From CAYUAG01 sp964554015 (GTDB lineage: Bacteria > Zhuqueibacterota > QNDG01 > CAYUAG01), in contig CAZKMO010000003.1 of the NCBI GenBank assembly GCA_964554015.1, positions 1-64,000 of the forward strand: a stretch of 64,000 nt of DNA, given 5' to 3'. The notes below the pieces were generated by a model. It ran no database searches, was not told the DNA's origin, and was given only the letters and a program-made list of their open reading frames with translations. Position 1 is the stretch's first letter; every line of letters starts with the position of its first letter. Positions 42,875 to 51,658 of this stretch are shown here, one piece after another. The position numbers were made by a program, and so were the translations under genes.

Positions 42875-45392
42875 ATGTACCTTTCTCTATGTTAACCAGA
42901 TTTACATTTCCTTTTACTAATCTTCCATATACATCATTTCTTCCCAACCAGGTATAAAGAGTTTTATCTTTAACTCTGGAAGTGATCTTCACCATCCGAT
43001 AAATCAATAATCCATCAGGAAATTTAAGCAAAACCGTTTCCCCATTCTTCACTCCTGCCTTTTTGGCATCCTCAGGGCTGATTTCAACCTTGCTCTCTGG
43101 TAGAACTTTTTCCATATCAGCAATAGTCTCTGTAAAGGCTCCATTACGATAACTTAAAAGATTCCAGCCAAACATCAAGGTATAAGGATATGACTTGCCC
43201 GCCTCACCGGATTTCCCCTTAATTGCGAAGGGGATAAACGTGCTGTCGGTATCTTTAATTTTGCTCCTGGCAAGATACTTTCCCCCTTTCCCCAATTTTT
43301 GGGAGGATAATCCCTTAAAGGCAGGAAAAGAACGTGCTATTTCCTTAAAAATTTCAGAAGTATTTTTATATTCGGGATCTGTCCTTTTAATTTTCTGGAT
43401 AATTTTACTGCTGATCCACCAATCCGGTTTTGTATTGATGTGAGCTTTGACAGCACTTTTTACTCGCTGTACTCTTCCTTCCAAATTAATAATAGTTCCA
43501 TCTCTCTCCATTAAATGAGAGGCAGGAAGTATAAGATCAGCTTCTTTTAGGTATGGAGGTGGAAAGACACTTTGAACAACCAGAAAATCCAGTTTGGCTA
43601 TGCAATCCACCTGGGGGAGTTCACCTGCTGCATATAAACACTTAATTTTACCGGCTTCCATGTTATTAATAATATCAGTTATATTAGTATCAGTATCACC
43701 TATTTCCATCCACCCCCTCAGATTGCTCTCTCCCACCACGGGCAGAAGTTTACCTTTCTCTAAACTAAGCACTAAATCGCCAAGAGCTGTGAGGGTATCT
43801 TTAACTCCCTTCTGCAATGCTATATCCGGACCGATGAGAAAAGTGAGGGATGAACAAGTTCTTAAAAGAGCATCCAAATCTTCCAGAATATTCCCAGAAA
43901 TTCCAGTTTTTTTGCTGACCCAGGAGAGATCAACTTTTTCGATTATTTTTTCTATTTTTTGGGATCCTTTTCCAGATAAATTATTCCGTTCCTTAATCAT
44001 TTTTAGTAAACCGGCAATAAGGATTCTGTCTGAATCCGGGTGTATCTGCACAAATAAATCAGCTTTATCAGCAAGTTTTGATTTTCTAAAATCTACTACG
44101 ATCAGTTTTGTTCCCGCATTTTGGGCCTGCGCAACCCGAAAAGCTGCAATGGGATGGGAATCGGAAATATCACCCCCCCATATCACCAGTAACTTAGATT
44201 TGACTAGGTCATCCCAGGTGGCCAAGGGGATATGTGCTCTTTGCAGTTCCAGCAGGGCAGTATGGAATTGATTTTGGCTACATAGGGATGAGAGGGCAAT
44301 ATTGCTACTGTGCATGGTTTCCCGGGTTAATTTGTGCAATAAAAACATGTCTTCAGTGGTATTATGAGGAGAAACAATACAGCCGAATTCTTCTTCCTTA
44401 TAATTTAAAAATTTTTCCGCAATCAGAGATAAGGCCTTATCCCAGGAAGTTTCTATCCATCTTTCCTCTTTCTTGATCATGGGATTCTTTAAGCGATCAG
44501 AATGTTGCACCTGTTCAGTTATTCCAAAACGACCTCGCATACAAGCTTGTCCCAGATTTACGGATGAATTCAAAGTGGGGGTTGTGTTGATAAACTCACT
44601 GTCCTTGAGATTATAATCCAGAGAACATCCTACCGAACAATAAGGACACAGGGAGCTAATTGAGGTATCTATAACTCCTTCCCATTTACTTCTTTTATCA
44701 TAAAGTGCACCCGTGGGACAGACATCCACACAGGCACCGCAAAATTCGCATCCTGCTTCCAGGTGAGATTTATGGAAGGCAGTACCTACTATGGTCCGAT
44801 CTCCCCGGTTAATAAAGGTCAATACTCCCTTATTCCTGACTTCATTACATACCCGGACACATCGACCGCATAATATGCAGAGGTTGTAATCGCGGTCAAA
44901 AAAGGGATCATCCTGTTCAACCGGTAATTTTCTATAGGAAATGGGAAATTCAATAGTATCCAATTTTAAATATTCTACTAGGTTCTGAAGTTCGCAGCTG
45001 CCGTTTTGGGGACAGTACTGACAACCGGTGGTTACTCCCACCTTCCTGATTGTTTTTTGATAGTCGTCGCAGTTATTCCGTTTATCACATACCAGACAGG
45101 TATAGGGATGTTCAGATAGGGTTAATTGTAAGATATTACGTCTCAGGGAATTAAGCTGATCAGAATTAGTTTTTACCACCATACCATCCTCAACCGGAGT
45201 AGTGCAGGCAGTGGGATAGCCACGCCGTCCTTTAATTTCCACCATACAAAGTCTGCAGTTTCCGGCTGGTTCCAATAAGGGATGGTCACATAAGGTAGGT
45301 ATATAAATACCGGCTTTTTTAGCAGCCTGCAGAACCATCATTCCAGCTTTTGCTTTCACTTTTTTGCCATCAATTTCTAAAACAATACTCAT
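42858..45392 (-). CDS. NuoG/formate-dehydrogenase-alpha-like molybdopterin-fold iron-sulfur protein
   Basis: 844 residues. N-terminal [2Fe-2S] (Cys35, 46, 49, 63), a His-Cys cluster (His95, Cys99, 102, 108) with a further Cys group (124, 127, 133), two ferredoxin [4Fe-4S] clusters (172-182, 215-225), and a [4Fe-4S] at the entry of a molybdopterin-oxidoreductase domain (Cys249, 252, 256, 284), which runs to a C-terminal molydop-binding domain. At the place of the formate-dehydrogenase Cys/Sec there is Cys371, but the adjacent conserved His is Ser372 and the region around differs. So either a divergent formate dehydrogenase or a NuoG-type electron conduit. No hydrogenase H-cluster is present. 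Confidence 0.85.
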   Translation of the reverse strand: MSIVLEIDGKKVKAKAGMMVLQAAKKAGIYIPTLCDHPLLEPAGNCRLCMVEIKGRRGYPTACTTPVEDGMVVKTNSDQLNSLRRNILQLTLSEHPYTCLVCDKRNNCDDYQKTIRKVGVTTGCQYCPQNGSCELQNLVEYLKLDTIEFPISYRKLPVEQDDPFFDRDYNLCILCGRCVRVCNEVRNKGVLTFINRGDRTIVGTAFHKSHLEAGCEFCGACVDVCPTGALYDKRSKWEGVIDTSISSLCPYCSVGCSLDYNLKDSEFINTTPTLNSSVNLGQACMRGRFGITEQVQHSDRLKNPMIKKEERWIETSWDKALSLIAEKFLNYKEEEFGCIVSPHNTTEDMFLLHKLTRETMHSSNIALSSLCSQNQFHTALLELQRAHIPLATWDDLVKSKLLVIWGGDISDSHPIAAFRVAQAQNAGTKLIVVDFRKSKLADKADLFVQIHPDSDRILIAGLLKMIKERNNLSGKGSQKIEKIIEKVDLSWVSKKTGISGNILEDLDALLRTCSSLTFLIGPDIALQKGVKDTLTALGDLVLSLEKGKLLPVVGESNLRGWMEIGDTDTNITDIINNMEAGKIKCLYAAGELPQVDCIAKLDFLVVQSVFPPPYLKEADLILPASHLMERDGTIINLEGRVQRVKSAVKAHINTKPDWWISSKIIQKIKRTDPEYKNTSEIFKEIARSFPAFKGLSSQKLGKGGKYLARSKIKDTDSTFIPFAIKGKSGEAGKSYPYTLMFGWNLLSYRNGAFTETIADMEKVLPESKVEISPEDAKKAGVKNGETVLLKFPDGLLIYRMVKITSRVKDKTLYTWLGRNDVYGRLVKGNVNLVNIEKGTYEQNN

Positions 45393-45402
45393 GAAATCCT
45401 CT

Positions 45403-47217
45403 TTATTCTATAACTATAGCATCAAATTTACATACTTCTTTACAGCTTCCGCATTGGGTGCAGAGTGTTTTATCGATAACGTGAGGTTGATTTTTTTCTC
45501 CCTTGATAGCTTCAACCGGACATGCCTTCAGGCAGACCCTACAGCCAGTGCATTTTTGAGTATCAATTCGATAGGTAATCAGTGCCTTACATACACCTGC
45601 CGGACATTTCTTATCTTTTATATGCGCTTCATATTCTTCCGGAAAATACTGTATTGTGGTCAGCACCGGATTAGGGGCTGTTTGACCCAATCCGCACAAA
45701 GAACCATTTTGAATGGTTGTTGCCAGTTCCTTAAGACGGGTCACATCACCTTTCTGTCCCCTCCCTTCTGTGATGGCATTTAAAATTTCCTTCATTCTCT
45801 GCAGTCCTACCCGGCAGGGAGTACACTTGCCACAGGATTCATCTGCCAGGAAGGATACAAAATACAGGGCAACATCAACCATACAGGTATCCTCATCCAT
45901 AATAATGAGGCCACCGGATCCCATAATAGCACCTGCTTTATTCAATTCCTCATAATCTATGGGCAGATCAATAAGTGAAGCGGGAATGCATCCACCCGAA
46001 GGGCCCCCTGACTGTACTGCTTTAAATTTCTTACCATTCGGAATACCCCCTCCTATACTATAAATTATTTCCCGCAGAGTAATACCCATTGGTACCTCTA
46101 CCAGTCCGGAATTATTAATCTTACCGACCAGGGAAAAAACTTTTGTTCCCTTACTCTTTTCTGTTCCCAATCCGGAAAACCAAGCACTTCCCTTAAGAAT
46201 AATCATGGGTACATTGGCCCAGGTTTCCACATTATTGATATTGGTAGGCTTTCCCCATAAGCCCTTCTCAGCCGGATAAGGAGGTCGTGATCTCGGTCTT
46301 CCCACTTTTCCTTCAATGGAAGCCATGAGTGCCGTCTCCTCCCCGCATACGAATGCTCCTCCTCCCCGAATTACTTCAATTTCAAAATCAAATCCTGTAT
46401 TAAATATATTTTTACCCAACAGGCCGTATACAGTTGCTTGTTGAATTGCCTTCTTAATCCTGTCAACGGCAAGGGGATATTCGTCCCTTACATAGATAAA
46501 TCCCTGATGTGCTCCCATAGCTTTGGCCCCAATAGTCATTCCCTCTATTATAGAATGGGGATCAGCTTCCAGGAGAGATCTATCCATATAGGCTCCCGGA
46601 TCTCCCTCATCTGCATTACAGATCAGATATTTTACTTTTCCCTTAGATTTTCGACATAATTCCCATTTCAATCCAGTAGGAAAGCCAGCTCCTCCCCTGC
46701 CCCGCAGTCCGGAAGTTTTTATCTCAGATAGTATCTTTCCAGGAGTCATTGAGGTTAATGCCTTAGCTAAGGCGGCATATCCATCAAAACTTATATATTC
46801 ATCAATGCTTTCCGGATCCATTCTTCCCCTGTTCCTGAGTACAACCAAACGTTGATATTTGAAAAATTCAACATCCTGCATAGTGGGAATTTGTTTTTTT
46901 TCTTCCGGGGGAATATACATTAACTTTTTTACAGGATTACCTTTTAAAAAATGTTCTTCCACCAACAAGGGAATATCCTTTTCTTGGAGTTGTTGATAGA
47001 AGATATTATCCGGTTGTACAACTGCAATTGGTCCCCGTTCGCAGAATCCATGACAATCTGTTTCCCTGACCTGCACTTTATTCTCAAGTCCTTGTTTTTT
47101 AATCTCTTGAATAAAAGTATTCTTGATATCCCGGGATGCATGAGAATGACAGGATGTCCCTGCACAAATTAGTACTTGGATTTTAGGGGTCGCTTTTTTT
47201 GTTTTCATTCTATTCAT
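45403..47217 (-). CDS. nuoF: NuoF/HydB-like NADH-binding flavoprotein subunit
   Basis: 604 residues: thioredoxin-like [2Fe-2S] domain at the N-terminus (CAGTSCHSH, CHGFCERGP), the NADH- and FMN-binding core (RGRGGAGFPTGLKW, CNADEGDPGAYMDR), the N3-type [4Fe-4S] site (ESCGKCTPCRVG) and two ferredoxin [4Fe-4S] clusters at the end (CTGCRVCLKACP, CTQCGSCKEVC). The extra ferredoxin tail marks the HydB/HndC type of soluble bifurcating complexes rather than respiratory NuoF. It overlaps the nuoE-like gene by 8 bp and is followed 10 bp later by the NuoG-like gene. Confidence 0.95.
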   Translation of the reverse strand: MNRMKTKKATPKIQVLICAGTSCHSHASRDIKNTFIQEIKKQGLENKVQVRETDCHGFCERGPIAVVQPDNIFYQQLQEKDIPLLVEEHFLKGNPVKKLMYIPPEEKKQIPTMQDVEFFKYQRLVVLRNRGRMDPESIDEYISFDGYAALAKALTSMTPGKILSEIKTSGLRGRGGAGFPTGLKWELCRKSKGKVKYLICNADEGDPGAYMDRSLLEADPHSIIEGMTIGAKAMGAHQGFIYVRDEYPLAVDRIKKAIQQATVYGLLGKNIFNTGFDFEIEVIRGGGAFVCGEETALMASIEGKVGRPRSRPPYPAEKGLWGKPTNINNVETWANVPMIILKGSAWFSGLGTEKSKGTKVFSLVGKINNSGLVEVPMGITLREIIYSIGGGIPNGKKFKAVQSGGPSGGCIPASLIDLPIDYEELNKAGAIMGSGGLIIMDEDTCMVDVALYFVSFLADESCGKCTPCRVGLQRMKEILNAITEGRGQKGDVTRLKELATTIQNGSLCGLGQTAPNPVLTTIQYFPEEYEAHIKDKKCPAGVCKALITYRIDTQKCTGCRVCLKACPVEAIKGEKNQPHVIDKTLCTQCGSCKEVCKFDAIVIE

Positions 47218-47656
47218 ACTTTTTTAATACTTTCTCTAGTTTTTTCTGATTCAGTTTTCCATGAAAATCTCCATCTATCACTACCACCGGTGCCAAGCCA
47301 CAACAGCCAACACAGCGCACCGCCTCCAAGGTAAAACGCTTATCTTTGGTGGTTTCACCTGGATTAATCTCTAAATCCCGCTTTAGTTTATCCAGCAGTT
47401 TTGCTCCTCCTTTTACATGACAGGCAGTACCCAGACATACATTAATGGTATGACGTCCCCGGGGAGCCAGACTGAAAACTTTATAAAAGGTTGCCAGCGA
47501 ATATAAACGTGACAAAGGTACTTTAAGTTCTTTGGCAACAAGGGATAGTTCCTCTTGAGGAAGATATCCCTTATGTTTCTGAATATCCTGGAGAATGGGA
47601 ATTAATCCTGATTGCTTTTTTCCGTATTGCTCCATGATTTTATTAATTGCTGACAA
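47210..47656 (-). CDS. nuoE: NuoE/HydC-like [2Fe-2S] subunit
   Basis: About 148 residues, thioredoxin-like [2Fe-2S] protein: Cys in CLGTACHVKGG and in RCVGCCGLAP supply four ligands. Partner of NuoF. A GTG opens the frame at 47665 within the ribosome site itself; GGGAGG fits the TTG at 47656 (8-nt spacing), which I prefer. First gene of the NuoE-NuoF-NuoG-NfnA-NfnB series. Confidence 0.92.
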   Translation of the reverse strand: MSAINKIMEQYGKKQSGLIPILQDIQKHKGYLPQEELSLVAKELKVPLSRLYSLATFYKVFSLAPRGRHTINVCLGTACHVKGGAKLLDKLKRDLEINPGETTKDKRFTLEAVRCVGCCGLAPVVVIDGDFHGKLNQKKLEKVLKKYE

Positions 47657-47689
47657 AAAAAACACCTCCCAGAATTAGTAATAAAATTG

Positions 47690-48202
47690 TTATTCCTTAG
47701 GGTAATCATGTATGTTAGAGAGAATTTTATCCTTGATTGTTTCAATTATTGCCGGCAAAGAAGATTTTATTTCCGGAGTGCAATTCTCATTAAAAGTCGA
47801 AATATCCTTGACTACCACTCCGTAAATGGTGATATCACCGGTTATATTCATATTTATTTTCCTGGCTAAGCTAATTGCTTCCTTTAAGGATACCTGGTGT
47901 CTGGTCCAGGCAGAACCGCCTTTGACATCATTTAAGTTCATTTCAATTAAAGAACCGATGGATTCATCATTAGAAAGAACGGAATCGATTAAAATTACCC
48001 TTTTATAATCTGCCATAACATCTATCAGTTCCAATCCACCCATACTTGCCTCTTGGGTAACAATGTCGGGATTATCCAGGACTTTTTCAAGCTCTCTTAC
48101 AATATAAATCCCCACACCATCATCAGAAAGTATGGTATTACCCAGTCCGATAATGAGTGTTTTCCCTTTTCTGTCTTCTGTAGTTAACAAGGAATGCCTC
48201 AT
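47690..48202 (-). CDS. Hydrogenase-maturation-type endopeptidase (HyaD/HycI family)
   Basis: 170 residues with the family start IIGLGNTILSDDGVGIYIVREL, metal-binding Asp in VILIDSV and a later His (TRHQVSL). These proteases trim the C-terminus of [NiFe] hydrogenase large subunits once nickel is inserted. No hydrogenase gene is in the window, so its client is elsewhere or it has another role. The ATG overlaps the stop of the fumarase beta gene by 4 bp. Confidence 0.85.
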   Translation of the reverse strand: MRHSLLTTEDRKGKTLIIGLGNTILSDDGVGIYIVRELEKVLDNPDIVTQEASMGGLELIDVMADYKRVILIDSVLSNDESIGSLIEMNLNDVKGGSAWTRHQVSLKEAISLARKINMNITGDITIYGVVVKDISTFNENCTPEIKSSLPAIIETIKDKILSNIHDYPKE

Positions 48203-48756
48203 ACCTTTTGATATGTATCGATACCGACCTTATATAAATCTCCACCCCGAACATCATTGACCACTACTGCAGGAAAATCAACCACTTCCAAACGGCGGAT
48301 GGCTTCCGGACCCAGATCTTCATAGGCAACAAACTCAGCTTTTTTTACTGCTTTGGCCATTAAGGCTGCTGCTCCTCCAATAGCGCCAAAATAAACTGCT
48401 TTATATTTTTTCATGGCTTCTATAACTTCCTGTCCCCGGTTTCCTTTGCCTATCATACCTTTCAGCCCATATTCAATAAGTCGGGGAGCAAAAGGATCCA
48501 TTCTATAACTGGTGGTGGGACCGATTGAACCAATCGGTTTACCCGGTTTTGCCGGTGCCGGACCAGCGTAATAAATAATTTGATTTTTCAGATCAACCGG
48601 TAAATCCTTCCCCTTGTCCAAGGCATCAATTAATCTTTTATGGGCTGAATCTCTACCGGTAAAAATTACACCTGTGATCAAAACGGAATCACCTATGGTA
48701 AGATCTTCAACTATTCCATTGGTCAAGGGAGTAATGATTTTTTTTATCGTTGACAT
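48199..48756 (-). CDS. Class I fumarate hydratase, beta subunit (C-terminal type)
   Basis: 185 residues with the family motifs GRDSAHKRLI, YAGPAPAKPGKPIGSIGPTTS and GMIGKGNRG. With the alpha subunit it interconverts fumarate and malate; L-tartrate dehydratase has the same build and is the alternative. CGAGGAG precedes the ATG. Next to malic enzyme, fumarase fits better. Confidence 0.92.
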   Translation of the reverse strand: MSTIKKIITPLTNGIVEDLTIGDSVLITGVIFTGRDSAHKRLIDALDKGKDLPVDLKNQIIYYAGPAPAKPGKPIGSIGPTTSYRMDPFAPRLIEYGLKGMIGKGNRGQEVIEAMKKYKAVYFGAIGGAAALMAKAVKKAEFVAYEDLGPEAIRRLEVVDFPAVVVNDVRGGDLYKVGIDTYQKV

Positions 48757-48781
48757 AGTATACTCCTCGATAAATATATAT

Positions 48782-49624
48782 CTAAATTATCACTTCTTTA
48801 TGACGGGCAACATGGCACTGCATATTGACTGCGACCGGAAAACTGGCAATATGACAGGGATGCACTTCTATATGTACAGCCAGAGCAGTGGTGCTGCCTC
48901 CGAAACCCTGGGGTCCTATTCCCAACTTATTAATCATTTCCAGGAGTTCATCCTCAAGATCAGCATACATTTTATCCGAATTTTTTGAACCCAGGGGTCT
49001 AAGCAGAGCTCGTTTAGCAATTTCTGCGCATTTATCAAATGTTCCGCCAATTCCAACGCCAACCACCACGGGTGGACAGGGATTGGCTCCTGATTTTCTC
49101 ACTCTTTCCACTACAAATTCTTTAATTCCTTCAATTCCAGCAGCCGGAGCCATCATCTTCACCTCACTCATGTTTTCACTACCTCCTCCTTTGGGCGCAA
49201 AGGTAATTTTGATTTTTTCTCCGGGTACAATGTCAGTATGAATGACAGCCGGAGTATTATCACCAGTGTTATTTCTCTTCAGGGGATCGGCAACCACAGA
49301 TTTACGAAGATATCCTTCTTGGTAACCTTGTCTGACTCCTTCATTTATAGCTTCGATAAAATCTCCTCCGGTCAGGTGAACCTCCTGACCTAATTCAATA
49401 AAAAAAACTGCATATCCGGTATCCTGGCATAACGGTACCTTATCATTCTTGGCAATCTCAATATTTTCCAGTATTTTGCTTATTACTTCCCTGCCGGTGG
49501 GTGATTCTTCTTTTTTTTCTCTGTCTTGCAATGTTTTTATAACAACATCATCCAAATAATAGTTAGCGTCGATACAGAGTTTTTTAACTGCCTGGGTAAT
49601 GACTGAAACATCAATTTCTCTCAT
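48782..49624 (-). CDS. Class I fumarate hydratase, alpha subunit (N-terminal type)
   Basis: 280 residues. Three Cys ligands of the catalytic [4Fe-4S] cluster are in VPLCQDTG, NPCPPVVVG and HPCHIASFP. GGSENMSEVKM and GVGIGGTFD are typical. AAAGGAG lies before the ATG; the beta subunit follows after 25 bp. Oxygen-sensitive enzyme, consistent with an anaerobe. Confidence 0.95.
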   Translation of the reverse strand: MREIDVSVITQAVKKLCIDANYYLDDVVIKTLQDREKKEESPTGREVISKILENIEIAKNDKVPLCQDTGYAVFFIELGQEVHLTGGDFIEAINEGVRQGYQEGYLRKSVVADPLKRNNTGDNTPAVIHTDIVPGEKIKITFAPKGGGSENMSEVKMMAPAAGIEGIKEFVVERVRKSGANPCPPVVVGVGIGGTFDKCAEIAKRALLRPLGSKNSDKMYADLEDELLEMINKLGIGPQGFGGSTTALAVHIEVHPCHIASFPVAVNMQCHVARHKEVII

Positions 49625-49686
49625 GTATTACTCCTTTATATACTTGAAGGTACCTTAATTTTTCTTGTTTAGTCTATTATTGTTCC

Positions 49687-49792
49687 ATCGGAATCGGGAT
49701 CGATATCGCAATCGTTATTATGATTAACTTAATGACTAGGAAATTTTTCTTATGCATGAAATATTTTTCCTTTTTTCAATGCCGATTCCGAT
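49687..49792. repeat. Inverted repeat with hexamer-like ATCGGA/ATCGCA motifs
   Basis: Perfect 11-bp arms ATCGGAATCGG (49687-49697) and CCGATTCCGAT (49782-49792) enclose an AT-rich loop of about 85 nt between malic enzyme and fumarase. The left arm is followed by GATCGATATCGCAATCG, so the GC-richer ends look like decayed six-base repeats, unlike the surrounding sequence. It could form a large hairpin on the mRNA. Confidence 0.5.
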
Positions 49793-49816
49793 ACCGACTT
49801 TAAATTAAAAAATATT

Positions 49817-51505
49817 TCAAACCGCTTTATACGGAATATATTCCGGTTTATACATTTTGCTTTTCATAAACTCAAGAATATCTTTTGGTTCTTTCTCCCA
49901 GGCTAATCCCTGAGAATAGGCAACTTGGGCCACTGAAACCGCAATATGGGCCGATATTTCCCGAATATCATCTAAATCAGGATATACCTTTCCTTTTAGC
50001 AATGATTTTTTTTCTACCCTTCCTGCCAAGGTTTTGGCTGCCGCATAAAACATGGAATTGGTAATTCGAGTTGCTTCACATACTATTGCTCCTAAACCCA
50101 GTCCAGGAAAAATATACATGTTATTTCCTTGACCGGTTTCATAGGTCTTTCCCTTATATTTTAGGGGCGGAAAAGGACTCCCGCTGGCATAGATTACCTT
50201 CCCATTTGTCCATTTATAGGCTTGTTCCGGAGTGCATTCACTTTTCGAGGTCGGGTTTGATAAAGCAAAAATTATGGGCCGGTCCACATGCTTATTCATT
50301 TCACTTACTACTTCCTGATTGAATGCTCCTGTTTGGGTGCTAACTCCGATTAAAACCGTTGGCTTAACCGTCTTGACTACCTGTAACAGGTCCAGAGTGT
50401 CCAAATCATTTCTGGCATAAGGAATTTTATGTTCAGCCAGTGTTCCCTTTCGTTTCATACTGACCAATCCTTTGCTATCCAATAACCAGAATTGTTTGCG
50501 GGCATCTGCTCGGCATAATCCTTCTTCCACCATGCCGGCAACAATAAGATCTGCAATACCAATGGAAGCAGATCCAGCCCCATAGAAAACAATTCTTTGA
50601 TCCTTAAGTTTCTGATCAGTAATCCGCATGGCCGCCAATAAACCAGCCAGGGCTACGCTACCGGTCCCCTGAATATCATCATTGAAGCAGAGAAGCTTAT
50701 TCCGGTAACGATTGAGGAGTAAAAAAGCATTGTCATTGCTAAAATCTTCAAACTGAACCAGGGCTCGAGGCCATCTGTCATGTATGGTTGCCATACATTC
50801 ATCCATAACTTCAAGAAAATCATTACCGGTTAAGCGGAGATGCTTTTCACCCAGATATAAAGGATCATGAAGGAATTTCTCATTATTGGTACCGACATCC
50901 ACCACAATGGGAAGTGTTTTGCAGGGATATAATCCAGCACAGGCAACATAAAGAGCCAGCTTGCCAATGGGAATCCCTATTCCATTTACTCCCAGATCAC
51001 CTAACCCTAATATCCGGCTTCCATCTGTTATGACAATTATATCAATTCTATCTTCTGGCCAATTATTTATTCTTTTTTTAATATCACCCTTGGCATTAGA
51101 TGATATATACATTCCCCGGGGTCTTCTGTATATATGTCCGTATTCCTGACAAGCTTCACCTACAGTGGGTGTATAGATTATGGGAGTCATTTCTTCCAAA
51201 TTCTCCAAAATCAACCGGTAATACAGAATCTCATTACGATCATGAAGTGCTTCTAAGAAGATATATTTTCCCAGATTAGTATCTTTACGGTTATAATTTT
51301 CCTTGGCTCGATTCAATTGTTGTTCTATAGTGGACTGATGAGGAGGAATCAAACCAAACAAATTTAGTTCTTCCCGTTCGGAATTTGAAAAAGCAGTTCC
51401 TTTATTCAGCAGAGGATCTCTGATTATATCCAATCCTCGTCTAGTAATAGGAAAGTACTTTAGCCTCTGTTCATCAACTTCAAATCTTTTTAATTCTTGG
51501 TTCAT
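49817..51505 (-). CDS. maeA: NAD-dependent malic enzyme (large type)
   Basis: 562 residues, the length of the MaeA/eukaryote-like form. Signature YTPTVGEACQEYG, the metal/substrate region ITDGSRILGLGDLG, DDIQGTGSVALAG and the NAD site FYGAGSASIGIA are present. It decarboxylates malate to pyruvate with NAD or NADP. AAAGGAG precedes the ATG. Neighbouring fumarase suggests a fumarate-malate-pyruvate route. Confidence 0.95.
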   Translation of the reverse strand: MNQELKRFEVDEQRLKYFPITRRGLDIIRDPLLNKGTAFSNSEREELNLFGLIPPHQSTIEQQLNRAKENYNRKDTNLGKYIFLEALHDRNEILYYRLILENLEEMTPIIYTPTVGEACQEYGHIYRRPRGMYISSNAKGDIKKRINNWPEDRIDIIVITDGSRILGLGDLGVNGIGIPIGKLALYVACAGLYPCKTLPIVVDVGTNNEKFLHDPLYLGEKHLRLTGNDFLEVMDECMATIHDRWPRALVQFEDFSNDNAFLLLNRYRNKLLCFNDDIQGTGSVALAGLLAAMRITDQKLKDQRIVFYGAGSASIGIADLIVAGMVEEGLCRADARKQFWLLDSKGLVSMKRKGTLAEHKIPYARNDLDTLDLLQVVKTVKPTVLIGVSTQTGAFNQEVVSEMNKHVDRPIIFALSNPTSKSECTPEQAYKWTNGKVIYASGSPFPPLKYKGKTYETGQGNNMYIFPGLGLGAIVCEATRITNSMFYAAAKTLAGRVEKKSLLKGKVYPDLDDIREISAHIAVSVAQVAYSQGLAWEKEPKDILEFMKSKMYKPEYIPYKAV

Positions 51506-51542
51506 GTAACTCCTTTAAAATAGAGTGAAAAATTATTTATTA

Positions 51543-51625
51543 TGCCACGGTTTGATACAGATAAAATTCAGAAATAATATTAAAGAATAAATAATTACAG
51601 AATAAATCCCTGTACATCTGTGGCA
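51543..51625. repeat. Imperfect fold-back upstream of malic enzyme
   Basis: TGCCAC (51543-51548) pairs with GTGGCA (51620-51625) and, further in, TACAG (51556-51560) with CTGTA (51610-51614). It lies between elbB and the malic enzyme gene. Size and weak inner pairing resemble the element at 14987. Function unknown. Confidence 0.35.
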
Positions 51626-51658
51626 AATTCACAAAAATTATATATAGAGCGAACATTT

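Noticed and set aside
43594..44271. A long open frame on the plus strand
   Set aside because: It lies wholly opposite the NuoG-like gene, has no ribosome site or recognisable domain, and is a shadow of that gene's codon pattern.
42858..45392. [FeFe]-hydrogenase (HydA) identity for the large subunit beside NuoE and NuoF
   Set aside because: The H-cluster motifs are absent; the second half is a molybdopterin-oxidoreductase fold with a molydop-binding domain.
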